40,014 bases of DNA from Syntrophobacterales bacterium (GTDB taxonomy: Bacteria > Desulfobacterota > Desulfobaccia > Desulfobaccales > 0-14-0-80-60-11): contig JAGVAH010000119.1 of NCBI GenBank assembly GCA_020060385.1, forward strand, positions 1 through 40,014. The letters are read 5' to 3'. A program made the position numbers and the translations under genes. Position 1 is the stretch's first letter. Every line of letters starts with the position of its first letter. Shown piece after piece: positions 1-7,880 of this stretch. The notes beneath the pieces were generated by a model, which saw only the letters and a list, made by a program, of their open reading frames with translations, ran no database searches and had not been told where the DNA came from.

Positions 1-96
1 AGCCTGCGCAAAAAACACTCTGCTTTTTTGGGCTTTTCGATTTAATTAGAATTATTAATAAGTTGTCGTGCATTTCGAAAAGTTCATGAATAAGGC

Positions 97-156
97 GGGT
101 TCGGTCGCTCCGCTCCCTCAGAATGACAAGTTGGAGGACTTTCGCAGAGGTCTCGA
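97..156. repeat. Half copy of a dispersed intergenic repeat
   Basis: The segment cggtcgctccgctccctcag, the following aatgacaa, and after a short gap ttcgcagaggtctcga recur almost unchanged at 9459-9514. Only the right half of the 9.4 kb palindrome is present here. Presence in two unrelated intergenic regions indicates a dispersed non-coding repeat, MITE-like or REP-like. Confidence 0.7.
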
Positions 157-225
157 CTTGGTATCAAACACCGCGTGGGAACGAGGTGAATAAGGCTGGC
201 TGGTGGGGCGGGCCTCCGGGCAGTG

Positions 226-246
226 GGGCGGGCGTCCCCGCCCGCC
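226..246. repeat. GC-rich palindromic repeat, copy 1
   Basis: gggcgggcgtccccgcccgc is a near-perfect palindrome. Its reverse complement recurs at 17317-17340 just before the thioesterase gene. Both copies are intergenic, which suggests a mobile or structural repeat family. Confidence 0.6.
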
Positions 247-507
247 GACCTCTAGCGGCGGCCAGGGACGGCCGCCGCACCAAGTCATGCTCTGTGCCTA
301 GTTTCATTCTGAAACATATGGAATTATACAAAGATTATAGCAAGTTAAATATTTTATCCCCGCAGTATTGGCTTTCTTCTCCAGGAAATACTTTTTCAAA
401 TTGAAACAAGGTTCTCTTTAACCATCCCCCCCATTTTTATATCTCCCTGATTTTCCATTTAATTTCCTCCTGGCCCGGGGCCTGCATATCTGTGAGGCAG
501 CCACGAG

Positions 508-996
508 GTGATGATGAGCAAAAGAGTAGTCGTTGCGGTGTATTTACAGGAGCCCACGCCTTGGGCTGTGCAGTACGCCCTGGGCCTGGCCGGGCGTCTG
601 CAAATCCCCCTCACCTTGCTGGCGGTGGCTCCGGATACCGGCCCCGGCGGGCCAGTCCCTGAGAACCTGGCCGGGGGCCATCTCGACGCCGGCCAGAGGC
701 AGTGGTTGGACCAGATAATGAGGCAGGGCCGGGAAGCGGGAGTCAACCTGGAACTTTTTTGGGCCGCCGGGCCTTTTCCCCAGGTCATCTTGGAATTCGT
801 GGGCTCCCGGAGCGATATCCAGTTCCTGGTCATCGGCGTGGGGGACCCGTCGCCCGCAACTGCGGGGGACAAGCCGGGGCTGGCTTTGAGCAGGCTGCAC
901 CAGGTTTTTACCGGGGAGATCCTGATGGTGCGGGAGCAGGGCAGGATCACCAACCTGTCGGAGATGCCCATCAAAACCAAAGGGAGGGAATCTTAG
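508..996 (+). CDS. Usp-like single-domain protein
   Basis: A 162-residue protein that looks like a UspA-superfamily alpha/beta domain: an N-terminal beta strand (KRVVVAVYL), a helix beginning with PWAVQYALGLAGRL, a central strand IQFLVIGVGD and a final strand EILMVRE. The classical ATP-binding pattern G-2x-G-9x-G-S/T is not preserved after FLVIGVG, so nucleotide binding is doubtful. The GTG at 508 is followed by ATG at 511 and 514. GAGG at 505-508 sits closest to 514, so the true start could be any of the three. The gene ends 2 bases before the TauE/SafE start, so the two are surely co-transcribed, and three further Usp-like genes lie downstream. The assignment rests on fold pattern and context. 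Confidence 0.7.
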   Translation: MMMSKRVVVAVYLQEPTPWAVQYALGLAGRLQIPLTLLAVAPDTGPGGPVPENLAGGHLDAGQRQWLDQIMRQGREAGVNLELFWAAGPFPQVILEFVGSRSDIQFLVIGVGDPSPATAGDKPGLALSRLHQVFTGEILMVREQGRITNLSEMPIKTKGRES

Positions 997-998
997 GG

Positions 999-1928
999 AT
1001 GTGGAACCTATATCTGCCTGTTGCCGGCACTAGCCTCAATATTGTGCTTCTCTTCGGCCTGGGGGGGGCCGTGGGCTTCCTCTCCGGACTCTTCGGGGTG
1101 GGGGGCGGCTTTTTGATGACGCCCCTGTTGCTCATGGTGGGCATCCCCTCCACCGTGGCCGCGGCCAGCGACTCCAACCAGATCGTGGCCGCGTCCACCT
1201 CCGGCACCTATGCCCATTGGCGCATGGGCAACGTGGACTTCAAGATGGGGTTTCTGCTCCTCATCGGCGGCGTGCTGGGGGGCACCCTGGGGGTGCAGAT
1301 CATCAAGGTGCTCCGGGCCATGGGCAACGCCGATTTTGTCATCAAGATCACTTATGTGCTCATGCTGGGCATCGTCGGCATTTATATGTTCCTGGAAAGC
1401 CTCCAGGCCCTCCGCAAGAAAGGGGTCATGGAGGCCAAGCGGATGGAGCCGGGCCAGCCTTCCATCTATGTGCGCCTGATCCAGGCCCTGCCCTGGCAGA
1501 TGCGCTTCGAAAAATCCGGGGTCACCTTTTCCGTGCTCCTGCCCCTGATCCTGGGAATTCTGGTGGGAATCCTGGCGGCCATCATGGGGGTGGGGGGCGG
1601 CTTCATCATGGTGCCGGTGATGGTCTACATGCTGCGCATGCCCATGCACGTGGTGGTGGGCACCAGCCTCTTCCAGATCCTCTTTACCTGCATCAATGTC
1701 ACGGTCATGCAGTCCATCACCAACCACAACGTGGATCTGGTCCTGGCCGTGATTCTTTTGGTGGGCTCCACCCTGGGGGCGCAAATCGGGGCCAAGCTGA
1801 GCCGGCGGCTGCATGCGGACCAGCTCAAGATCCTGCTGGCTTCCATTGTGCTCCTGGTGATGGTGCAAATCCTGGTGAGCCTCATTCTCACCCCGGCCCA
1901 GCTTCTGGCCTATAAAGGAGGACACTGA
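999..1928 (+). CDS. TauE/SafE family anion (sulfite/organosulfonate) exporter
   Basis: A 309-residue polytopic membrane protein. The reading frame is open from 702, but ATG 999 is chosen because AGGGAGG lies at 981-987 and the first hydrophobic segment follows at once. The two internal repeats typical of the family are visible: GVGGGFLMTPLLL near residue 30 and GVGGGFIMVPVMV near residue 190, each followed by a membrane helix. TauE/SafE proteins export sulfite, sulfoacetate or related anions; the substrate cannot be read from sequence. The gene sits between a Usp-like gene and a TIGR02186-type gene that starts 2 bases after its stop, a pairing known for this family. In a sulfur-cycling anaerobe sulfite export would be sensible, but that is inference. 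Confidence 0.9.
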   Translation: MWNLYLPVAGTSLNIVLLFGLGGAVGFLSGLFGVGGGFLMTPLLLMVGIPSTVAAASDSNQIVAASTSGTYAHWRMGNVDFKMGFLLLIGGVLGGTLGVQIIKVLRAMGNADFVIKITYVLMLGIVGIYMFLESLQALRKKGVMEAKRMEPGQPSIYVRLIQALPWQMRFEKSGVTFSVLLPLILGILVGILAAIMGVGGGFIMVPVMVYMLRMPMHVVVGTSLFQILFTCINVTVMQSITNHNVDLVLAVILLVGSTLGAQIGAKLSRRLHADQLKILLASIVLLVMVQILVSLILTPAQLLAYKGGH

Positions 1929-1930
1929 TC

Positions 1931-2710
1931 ATGCTACGGCCCGGCAAAGGTTGGCGGTGGTCAGGGGTCGCCTTGTTTTTTGGCTTGGCACTGGGAGCTT
2001 ACGGAGCCGCGCAGGCAGCCGCGCCGGAGTTCCAGGTTACCCCGGACGCAGTGGAGGTGGGCTCCTTTTTCGAAGGCGCACAGGTGGAACTCCAGGGAGC
2101 CATCCCCCCGGGGGCCACCGCGGTGGTGGAGGTGCTGGGGAGCACGGCCAGCGAAGCCCTGCTCCGCAAGGGCCGGCGGGGCGGCCTGTGGATGTCGGTG
2201 GGGGAGATCCGGGTCCATAATGCCCCCTCCCTGTACCTGGTGTTGAGCAGCTCCCCCCAAATCCCGGAACTGACCGGCCAGGAAACGCCCTGGGGCATTG
2301 CCGCCTTGCAGCGGAAAGTAAAATTCGGCGGCCGCATCGAGCCAGGGGAGCAGGCCAAGTTTTTCCGGGAATTTTTGGAGCTGAAAAAGCATGAGAAGGT
2401 CTACGGGATTCTGCCGGGGGGGCTGAAAGTCTCTCCCGCCCAGGGGGGGAAGAGCGCCATCCGGGGGATCATCCCCCTGCCGGCCAAGGTGCCTGTGGGC
2501 AAGTACCAGGTAAAGCTGTCGGTCATCCAGGATGGCCGTCTGCTGTCCTCCCAAGAAAAGGTGTTAGAGGTTAAGCTGGTGAGTTTCCCGGCCATGCTCC
2601 GGGACCTGGCCCAGCAGCAGGGCGCGCTCTACGGGGTGCTGGCGGTGATCATCGCCATTGCCACCGGCTTTCTCATGGGCTTCCTCTTTAAAGGGAAAAC
2701 CGGGCATTGA
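1931..2710 (+). CDS. TIGR02186-type (Alph_Pro_TM) exported membrane protein
   Basis: A 259-residue protein with a signal-like hydrophobic segment (about residues 10-30, ending near AAQAAAPEF), an extracytoplasmic beta-rich domain (about 35-220) and one C-terminal helix (about 232-254) followed by a short FKGKTGH tail. This topology, the length and position directly after a TauE/SafE gene match the uncharacterised TIGR02186/PF09608 family. The ATG is 2 bases after the TauE/SafE stop and AAAGGAGG lies at 1915-1922. Its role is unknown; it is probably an accessory subunit of the exporter. Confidence 0.8.
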   Translation: MLRPGKGWRWSGVALFFGLALGAYGAAQAAAPEFQVTPDAVEVGSFFEGAQVELQGAIPPGATAVVEVLGSTASEALLRKGRRGGLWMSVGEIRVHNAPSLYLVLSSSPQIPELTGQETPWGIAALQRKVKFGGRIEPGEQAKFFREFLELKKHEKVYGILPGGLKVSPAQGGKSAIRGIIPLPAKVPVGKYQVKLSVIQDGRLLSSQEKVLEVKLVSFPAMLRDLAQQQGALYGVLAVIIAIATGFLMGFLFKGKTGH

Positions 2711-2817
2711 GGTCCGGAGCCTCTGTTATTTCAGGGCGGTAAGACTTATGATGTTAAAAGCTATGGCAAAATTTATTTTCAACGTCAACTTGAATCAGAC
2801 AATGGGGTTTGGGAAGG

Positions 2818-2921
2818 GAAAAAATCATCCTCCCCTTTTCTATAGGGGGGGGCAGGGGGGGATTATATAAGCGCTTGATAATCCCCTTAAATCCCCCTTT
2901 AAAAAGGGGGACTTACCACCT
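2818..2921. repeat. Intergenic inverted-repeat element with poly-C/poly-G arms
   Basis: The gap between the TIGR02186-type gene and the phosphotransfer gene holds two back-to-back hairpins: ccccttttctatagggggg near 2833-2852, and aatcccccttt paired with aaaaaggggga near 2891-2911. Runs of the aaatcccccttt type are typical of small dispersed intergenic elements in many bacteria. It could also act as a terminator or attenuator between the two halves of the cluster. Confidence 0.5.
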
Positions 2922-2989
2922 TTATTTCCAGCCTTGTGCGGGTTGAGGATGTATGGGTAAGCCCATACCTGTAAAAGAAGGATAAGGCG

Positions 2990-5536
2990 GTGTTGGCGGC
3001 ACTTCAGAAACTCTGGCGCAAAGTCTTTAAGCCCCCGGAGGACCTGGTGGCCTTTCCGGAGGTCTTTGAGCATTTCCAGGAGTTGCTGCAGGATCACCAG
3101 AAGGTGATGGAGATCATCGCCGATCTGGGGGAAAAATCGGGCGGGGATTTCATCTTCGACCGCAAATATCTGCAGGACAGCGTCAATGAGCTCCACGTCC
3201 TGCTCCTGCAACTGGTGAAGGGGTTGAATTTGATTTCTTCCAACCGCTACCCGGATCTTTACGCCACCCTGGACCGCATCTTTGTGCCCCTGGAAACGGA
3301 ACTCCGGGGCCGGCTGAGCCTGGCCGCGGAGATGCCCTACACGATGGCTCTCAAGGATCTGCCCGTGGATCATCCCGAGTTGACCGGGGGCAAGGCGGCC
3401 AACCTGGGAGAGATCAGTCAAAGGTTGCACCTGCCGGTGCCGGCGGGTTTCGTCATCACTACCAGGGCCTACCGCCATTTCCTGGAGCAGAACCAATTGG
3501 AAAGCCGGACCCATGCCCTGATCAGCGCCCTGCTGGCCGGGGAGGCGGATACCGCCAATACTTCCCGGCAACTGCAGTATGGCTTTCTGGCCGGAGTGGT
3601 GCCCCAGGAAGTGGGCCGGGAAATCCGGCGCCGCACGGAAAGCGCCCCTTTCTGGGCGGTGCGCAGCAGCGCCCACGGGGAAGACAGCGAAGTCTCCTTT
3701 GCCGGACTCCATGAGAGCCTGATGCAGGTGCCGGCCCGGGGGGTGCCTGACGCCTACAAGAAAGTCCTGGCCAGCCTCTTTTCCCCCGCGGCCCTGAGCT
3801 ACCGGCGGCAGCTGGACATGCTGGGGGAGGAAGCGGCCATGGGGGTGCTCTGCCAGGAGGTCATTGCCAGCCGGGCCAGCGGAGTGGTGCATACCCTGGA
3901 CCCGGAGGCTCCGGATGCCGGCTGCCTCCTCATTTACGCCTATCCCGGGTTGGGGCGCCAGGTCATGGACGGCCGGGCCCGGCCTGACCGCTTTGTGGTG
4001 GAGAGGCAACACCCCCACCTCCTCAGAGCCAGGGACATCTTCCCCAAGAAAAAATACCTGCGGCCGGCCCCGGGCGGCGGCGAAGAAGAGGCCGAACTGG
4101 CCCCGGAGGACCGGGAGCGCCCGGCCATCGGCGAGGAAACGGTGGAGACCCTGGCTCGCTGGGCCATGACCCTGGAAAGATATTTTAAGCGTCCCCAGGA
4201 TATCGAGTGGGCCCTGGATGAGGCCGGCCAGGTCTGGGTGCTCCAGTCCCGGCCCCTGGGCCTCCAGGAAAGCGCGGCCACCCCGAAAGTGGAAATTGCC
4301 CAACTGGAGGCGCAGTATCCCTTGCTGCTGCAGGATCAAGGGGTGGTGGCCCACGCCGGGGTGGGCTCCGGGCCGGTCTGCCTGGTGCAGGCCGACGACG
4401 ATCTGGCCCGCTTTCCCGAAGGTGCGGTCCTGGTCACCCGCTATACCGCGCCCTGGCTGGCCCGGGTGGTGCCCCAGGCTGCGGCCATCGTCTCCGAGAG
4501 AGGTTCCCCGGCCGGGCATCTGGCCACCATCGCCCGGGAGTTCCGGGTGCCCACCCTGGTGGGGGTGGAAGGGGCCACGGACGTGCTGAAGGAAGGGATG
4601 GAAGTCACTGTGGACACCAATAACCGCCTGGTCTTTGGGGGCCGGGTCCAGGAACTGCTGCGCTATGAGCTGATGCAGTCCACGATCTTTGAAGACGCCG
4701 CGGAATTCCGCCTGCTGCGCCGCCTCCTGAAGCGCATCGCCCCCCTGAACCTGGTGGACCCAAAGGATCCGGAATTCACCCCGGCAGGCTGCCGGTCGGT
4801 GCACGACGTCATCCGCTTCGTCCATGAAATGGCGGTGCAGGAGCTGATGGACCTGCCCCGCTTTCTGAAACGCTTTAAAGGGGCGCAACTCTGGACCCTG
4901 GTGTCGGTGATCCCCATCGGCTTAAAGATCTGGGACCTGGGGGGCGGCATCGATCCGGATGCCAGGGGCAGCGAAGTGACCGCGGCCCAGATCACCTCCC
5001 AGCCTCTAAAAACTCTGTGGGAAGGGGTCTGCACCCCGGGGATGTGGAGCACGGAGCCCATTCAGGTGGACTTTTCCGGCTTGATGTCCAGCCTTACCCG
5101 GACCACGGAAGCCGCGACCGCGGCCGGGTTTAATCTGGCGGTGATCACCGGCACCTACCTCAATCTCCACCTGCGGTTGGGCTATCACTTCAACCTGGTG
5201 GACGTGCGCATGGACCCCGATCCCCATCACAACCATATCTACTTCCGCTTTGTGGGGGGGGTGACGGACCTGACCCGCCGCTCCCGGCGGGCCCGGCTCC
5301 TGGCCGACATCCTCAGCAAATATCATTTCAAGGTGGATACCAAAGGGGATCTGGTCATCGCCCGCATCCTGCACCTGCCCCAGGAGGAGATCCGGCGGCG
5401 CCTCCTGGTGTTGGGCCAACTCATCGGCTTTACCCGGCAACTGGACATGCAGCTGAAAAGCGACGAAGACGTGCCGGTCTTTATGGAAAAATTTCTTGGG
5501 GGCCTCCAACCTCTAGGGGAGCCGGAAGGGCCTTAA
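2990..5536 (+). CDS. PEP-synthase-like phosphotransfer protein with a non-standard C-terminal domain
   Basis: An 848-residue cytoplasmic protein. Domains in order: a helical N-terminal region (1-110); a PPDK/PEP-synthase N-terminal ATP-grasp domain (about 115-425) with GGKAANLGE at 133-141, AVRSSAHGED at 223-232 and the C-terminal signature VLQSRP at 417-422; a swivelling phosphohistidine domain (about 435-550) with ERGSPAGHLATIAREF, where H510 aligns with the catalytic histidine; then about 290 residues (560-848) that do not resemble the PEP/pyruvate-binding TIM barrel. Expected chemistry is transfer of phosphate from ATP to His; the final acceptor is unknown. The start is GTG, with AGAAGGA at 2977-2983. 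A lone receiver domain starts 10 bases after the stop. The protein could be a dikinase variant with a different acceptor, as in rifampin phosphotransferase. Confidence 0.85.
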   Translation: MLAALQKLWRKVFKPPEDLVAFPEVFEHFQELLQDHQKVMEIIADLGEKSGGDFIFDRKYLQDSVNELHVLLLQLVKGLNLISSNRYPDLYATLDRIFVPLETELRGRLSLAAEMPYTMALKDLPVDHPELTGGKAANLGEISQRLHLPVPAGFVITTRAYRHFLEQNQLESRTHALISALLAGEADTANTSRQLQYGFLAGVVPQEVGREIRRRTESAPFWAVRSSAHGEDSEVSFAGLHESLMQVPARGVPDAYKKVLASLFSPAALSYRRQLDMLGEEAAMGVLCQEVIASRASGVVHTLDPEAPDAGCLLIYAYPGLGRQVMDGRARPDRFVVERQHPHLLRARDIFPKKKYLRPAPGGGEEEAELAPEDRERPAIGEETVETLARWAMTLERYFKRPQDIEWALDEAGQVWVLQSRPLGLQESAATPKVEIAQLEAQYPLLLQDQGVVAHAGVGSGPVCLVQADDDLARFPEGAVLVTRYTAPWLARVVPQAAAIVSERGSPAGHLATIAREFRVPTLVGVEGATDVLKEGMEVTVDTNNRLVFGGRVQELLRYELMQSTIFEDAAEFRLLRRLLKRIAPLNLVDPKDPEFTPAGCRSVHDVIRFVHEMAVQELMDLPRFLKRFKGAQLWTLVSVIPIGLKIWDLGGGIDPDARGSEVTAAQITSQPLKTLWEGVCTPGMWSTEPIQVDFSGLMSSLTRTTEAATAAGFNLAVITGTYLNLHLRLGYHFNLVDVRMDPDPHHNHIYFRFVGGVTDLTRRSRRARLLADILSKYHFKVDTKGDLVIARILHLPQEEIRRRLLVLGQLIGFTRQLDMQLKSDEDVPVFMEKFLGGLQPLGEPEGP

Positions 5537-5546
5537 GGAGGAAATC

Positions 5547-5936
5547 ATGGCTGAGAACAAGTTAAGAATCTTGATCCTGGATGACGAGCCCATTGTCTGC
5601 AAGCGCCTGAAGCCTTCCCTGGAGAAGTTGGGCTTCGAGGTGGACACCTTCACCCGCAGTTTCGAGGCCATGCAGGCCGTGGAAAAGGCCCGGTATGACA
5701 TCATCGTCACCGACCTGAAGATGGAAGGCATGGACGGCATGCGCTTCCTCCAGGAGGCGAAAAAGCTCTATCCGGAAACGGAAGTGATTGTCATCACCGG
5801 CTTCGCCACCATGGAGACGGCCAAGGAGTCCTTCAAGAAAGGGGTCTTCGATTTCATCGCCAAGCCCTTCAACCTGAATGAGATCCAGAAGGTGGTGCAG
5901 CGCGCCGCGGAGAAGATTCGGAGCGCGGCCCAGTAA
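5547..5936 (+). CDS. Stand-alone response regulator receiver domain
   Basis: A 129-residue CheY-like protein consisting of the receiver domain only. The acidic pocket is D12-D13-E14, the phosphoacceptor is D56 (in VTDLKMEGMDG), the switch threonine is T84 (in VITGFA) and the conserved lysine is K106 (in AKPF). No DNA-binding or enzymatic output domain follows. AAGGAGG at 5535-5541 places the ATG at the right distance. No histidine kinase is encoded in the window; the nearest protein with a phosphohistidine domain is the upstream dikinase-like gene, 10 bases away. It may otherwise be phosphorylated by a distant kinase. Confidence 0.93.
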   Translation: MAENKLRILILDDEPIVCKRLKPSLEKLGFEVDTFTRSFEAMQAVEKARYDIIVTDLKMEGMDGMRFLQEAKKLYPETEVIVITGFATMETAKESFKKGVFDFIAKPFNLNEIQKVVQRAAEKIRSAAQ

Positions 5937-5938
5937 AG

Positions 5939-5971
5939 ATAGTTCAAAGTTCAAGGTTCAAAGTTCCAAGT
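5939..5971. repeat. ttcaaggttcaaagttc repeat, copy 1
   Basis: The sequence gttcaaagttcaaggttcaa, continuing into agttccaag, is a quasi-tandem heptamer-like repeat. Related copies sit at 8744-8780, 16321-16340 (with an inverted partner) and 17262-17286, always between genes, so this is a dispersed intergenic repeat family. Confidence 0.65.
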
Positions 5972-6047
5972 CAAGACCGCGGCTCCCGGGAAATGGGTGA
6001 GTCAATGGCTCAGGGATGAATGGAAGAGAAAAAAGGAGGAATGACCT

Positions 6048-6839
6048 GTGATCAAGGCATTGGTCTCCATTGATGTGGACCTGGCCGCCAGTCGGACCAT
6101 CCGGTTCGCCTGCCAATTGGGTTATTTTATGCCGGTGGAGTTGCACCCGGTGTACATCAAGGAATCTCCCTCCCGGGAGTTATCCATCGGTTCGGGTTGG
6201 GCCCGCCATCACTGGGAGCAGGAGCTCGTCCAGGAAGGCAAAAAAGAGATTGCCGAGTGGATGGCCTCGGAGATCGACTACAGCCCCGAGGTCAAGGTGA
6301 TGGAGCCCCGGGTGGTCTGCGGGGACCGGGACGCGGAACTGCTGCGTTTCATGGAGGCGGAGTCCTTCGATCTTTACGTGGAGGGGGCGCGCTTTCCCTG
6401 GAACCAGGCCATGCTTTACCAGAAGATCCATTCCCGCCTCTTCCAGAGGACGCAGATGCCCATCGCCCTGGCCCCGGTCTTGCGGAAGATACATAAACTT
6501 CTGGTCCCTTGCCTGGACGCGGCCGGCACCCGGGCCCTGGGGCAAGTGTTGCCCCAACTCTGGTCGGGCTGTTCCATTCCGGTGGCCCTGTCTCTGCTGC
6601 AGGGACAGGAGGCGGTCCTGCAGCCGGAGGCGCAACGGGTCCGGGAAGCCCTGGAGCAGGCCTCCTGCCAGGTGGGGCCGGAAGAAGTCTTTACCAACTT
6701 CCCGGCGCCGCCCCCGGATGAGTATCTCCGGGAGTACGGCCTGATGGCCTTGGCCCTGGAGCGGGGCAGCCACAAGGACAATCCCCGGCTGGCATGGCTC
6801 TCCCAGTTCAAGGCGCCTCTGCTCCTGGCGCTTTACTAA
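6048..6839 (+). CDS. Usp-like protein, divergent tandem form
   Basis: A 263-residue protein starting at GTG 6048, with a strong AAGGAGG at 6033-6039. The N-terminal half begins with the Usp strand-helix pattern IKALVSIDVDLAASRTIRFA. The second half begins IHKLLVPCLDAAGTRALGQV, the usual start of a second Usp unit, so it appears to be a two-domain protein. Neither half keeps a recognisable G-2x-G-9x-G-S/T nucleotide motif. Context is strong: two clearer tandem Usp genes follow. The ligand and role are unknown; non-ATP-binding Usp proteins are known in the superfamily. Confidence 0.65.
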   Translation: MIKALVSIDVDLAASRTIRFACQLGYFMPVELHPVYIKESPSRELSIGSGWARHHWEQELVQEGKKEIAEWMASEIDYSPEVKVMEPRVVCGDRDAELLRFMEAESFDLYVEGARFPWNQAMLYQKIHSRLFQRTQMPIALAPVLRKIHKLLVPCLDAAGTRALGQVLPQLWSGCSIPVALSLLQGQEAVLQPEAQRVREALEQASCQVGPEEVFTNFPAPPPDEYLREYGLMALALERGSHKDNPRLAWLSQFKAPLLLALY

Positions 6840-6866
6840 CCGCGGGAAGATGGAAAGGGGAAAGTC

Positions 6867-7730
6867 ATGAGAATCCTGTTTGCTGGAGATGAGCACCCCT
6901 ACAGCGCTTACGCCCTCAAGGAAGCGGCGAAGCTGGCCATGAACACCTGGGCCGAGATGACCCTGCTGGGGATCCAGCCCGGGGGCGGGGCTAATGCGCC
7001 GGTGAACCCGGCCTTGAACCTTGCCCTCACCCGCTACCGGGAATCTTTCCTGGAGGCCTGGGAAGGGGAGGGCTCCCCTTATGCCCTGACCAACTGGCAA
7101 TACGACTGGGTCCCTCTCAAGGAGGGGGTCCTGGAGGAGAGGCTGATCTGCAGGAGCAGCAAGAAAGATTTCAAGGTGAGGTTACGGCTGGGGAACGTGG
7201 CCGGGGGCATCCTGGCGGAGGCCCGGGAGGAGGGCTGCGATCTCATCGTCCTGGGATGCTCCCGGGGCGGCGCCTGCCAATGGGCCGGCACCCCGGGGGT
7301 GCCCCAGAAGGTGGCCGCGGACGCGGATTGCTCCGTGCTCCTGGTGAAGGAGGAACAGCCCATCACCAGGATTCTGGCCTGCCTGGACCAGACCCACGTC
7401 AGCCAGTCCTCCCTGGAGATCTTGAACCAGATGGTCACCCTCCACGGGGCCCAGTTGGAGGTCATCGGCCTCATCCCGGAGGCCGGGCTGAAAAAGGAAG
7501 TCTACACCCGCTTGATCGAAGTGGGTGATTATTACCAGGAGCGCAACATCAAGGTCACCACCCGCATCACCGAAATCGCGGATTTTGAGAGCTTAATCGC
7601 CCGGGAGACCCAGCAGGACCTGCTGGCCCTGTGGATGGGCAAGAAGTCCCTGTTGCCGCGTTTCTTCCCCCGGGATTGGGTGGGCCGTTTTGTGGCCAAG
7701 TCCCAGACTTCGGTGATGGTCATGCGCTAA
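6867..7730 (+). CDS. Tandem universal stress protein
   Basis: A 287-residue protein with two UspA-type units. Unit 1 (about 1-165) starts MRILFAGDEHPYSAYALKEA and ends with the strand CDLIVLGCSRGG, a degenerate ATP-loop region and DCSVLLVKEE. Unit 2 (about 168-287) starts ITRILACLDQTHVSQSSLEI and ends QTSVMVMR. Partial retention of Gly residues after VLG suggests unit 1 may still bind a nucleotide. The ATG follows a purine-rich GGAAAGGGGAAAG at 6852-6864. It is 27 bases after the preceding Usp-like gene, with which it should be co-transcribed. Confidence 0.85.
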   Translation: MRILFAGDEHPYSAYALKEAAKLAMNTWAEMTLLGIQPGGGANAPVNPALNLALTRYRESFLEAWEGEGSPYALTNWQYDWVPLKEGVLEERLICRSSKKDFKVRLRLGNVAGGILAEAREEGCDLIVLGCSRGGACQWAGTPGVPQKVAADADCSVLLVKEEQPITRILACLDQTHVSQSSLEILNQMVTLHGAQLEVIGLIPEAGLKKEVYTRLIEVGDYYQERNIKVTTRITEIADFESLIARETQQDLLALWMGKKSLLPRFFPRDWVGRFVAKSQTSVMVMR

Positions 7731-7880
7731 TAGGTTGGGGAAAATATCTGCATATGGAAATTCAGAGCCTCTTAAAAAAAAGGCTTCGTCTAATCAGGCT
7801 CATAAGCTATTTTTCAACTGACTGCTTAAAAATGGCTTTCCTGGAAAATTTTCTCCGAGGCGGTTAAGGAGGGAGGCGTT

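Larger units (their letters stand above)
1..507. other. Non-coding left edge
   Basis: No convincing gene is seen here. The stretch is AT-rich at 1-90 and 300-470, with a GC-rich island at 190-285. It carries two dispersed repeats that recur elsewhere in the window (listed separately). A 93-codon reading frame at 123-404 runs straight through both repeats, has no ribosome binding site and a composition unlike a protein, so it is not called. The AT-rich part just before 508 probably holds the promoter of the stress cluster, but no clear -35/-10 pair could be fixed. Confidence 0.6.

Noticed and set aside
123-404. 93-codon frame at the left edge
   Set aside because: Runs through two dispersed repeats and lacks a ribosome binding site and protein-like composition.
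2840-4888. 682-codon open frame on the minus strand
   Set aside because: It lies wholly opposite the dikinase-like gene, whose motifs are unmistakable. The composition (His, Gln, Pro, Gly rich) is that of an antisense shadow in GC-rich DNA.
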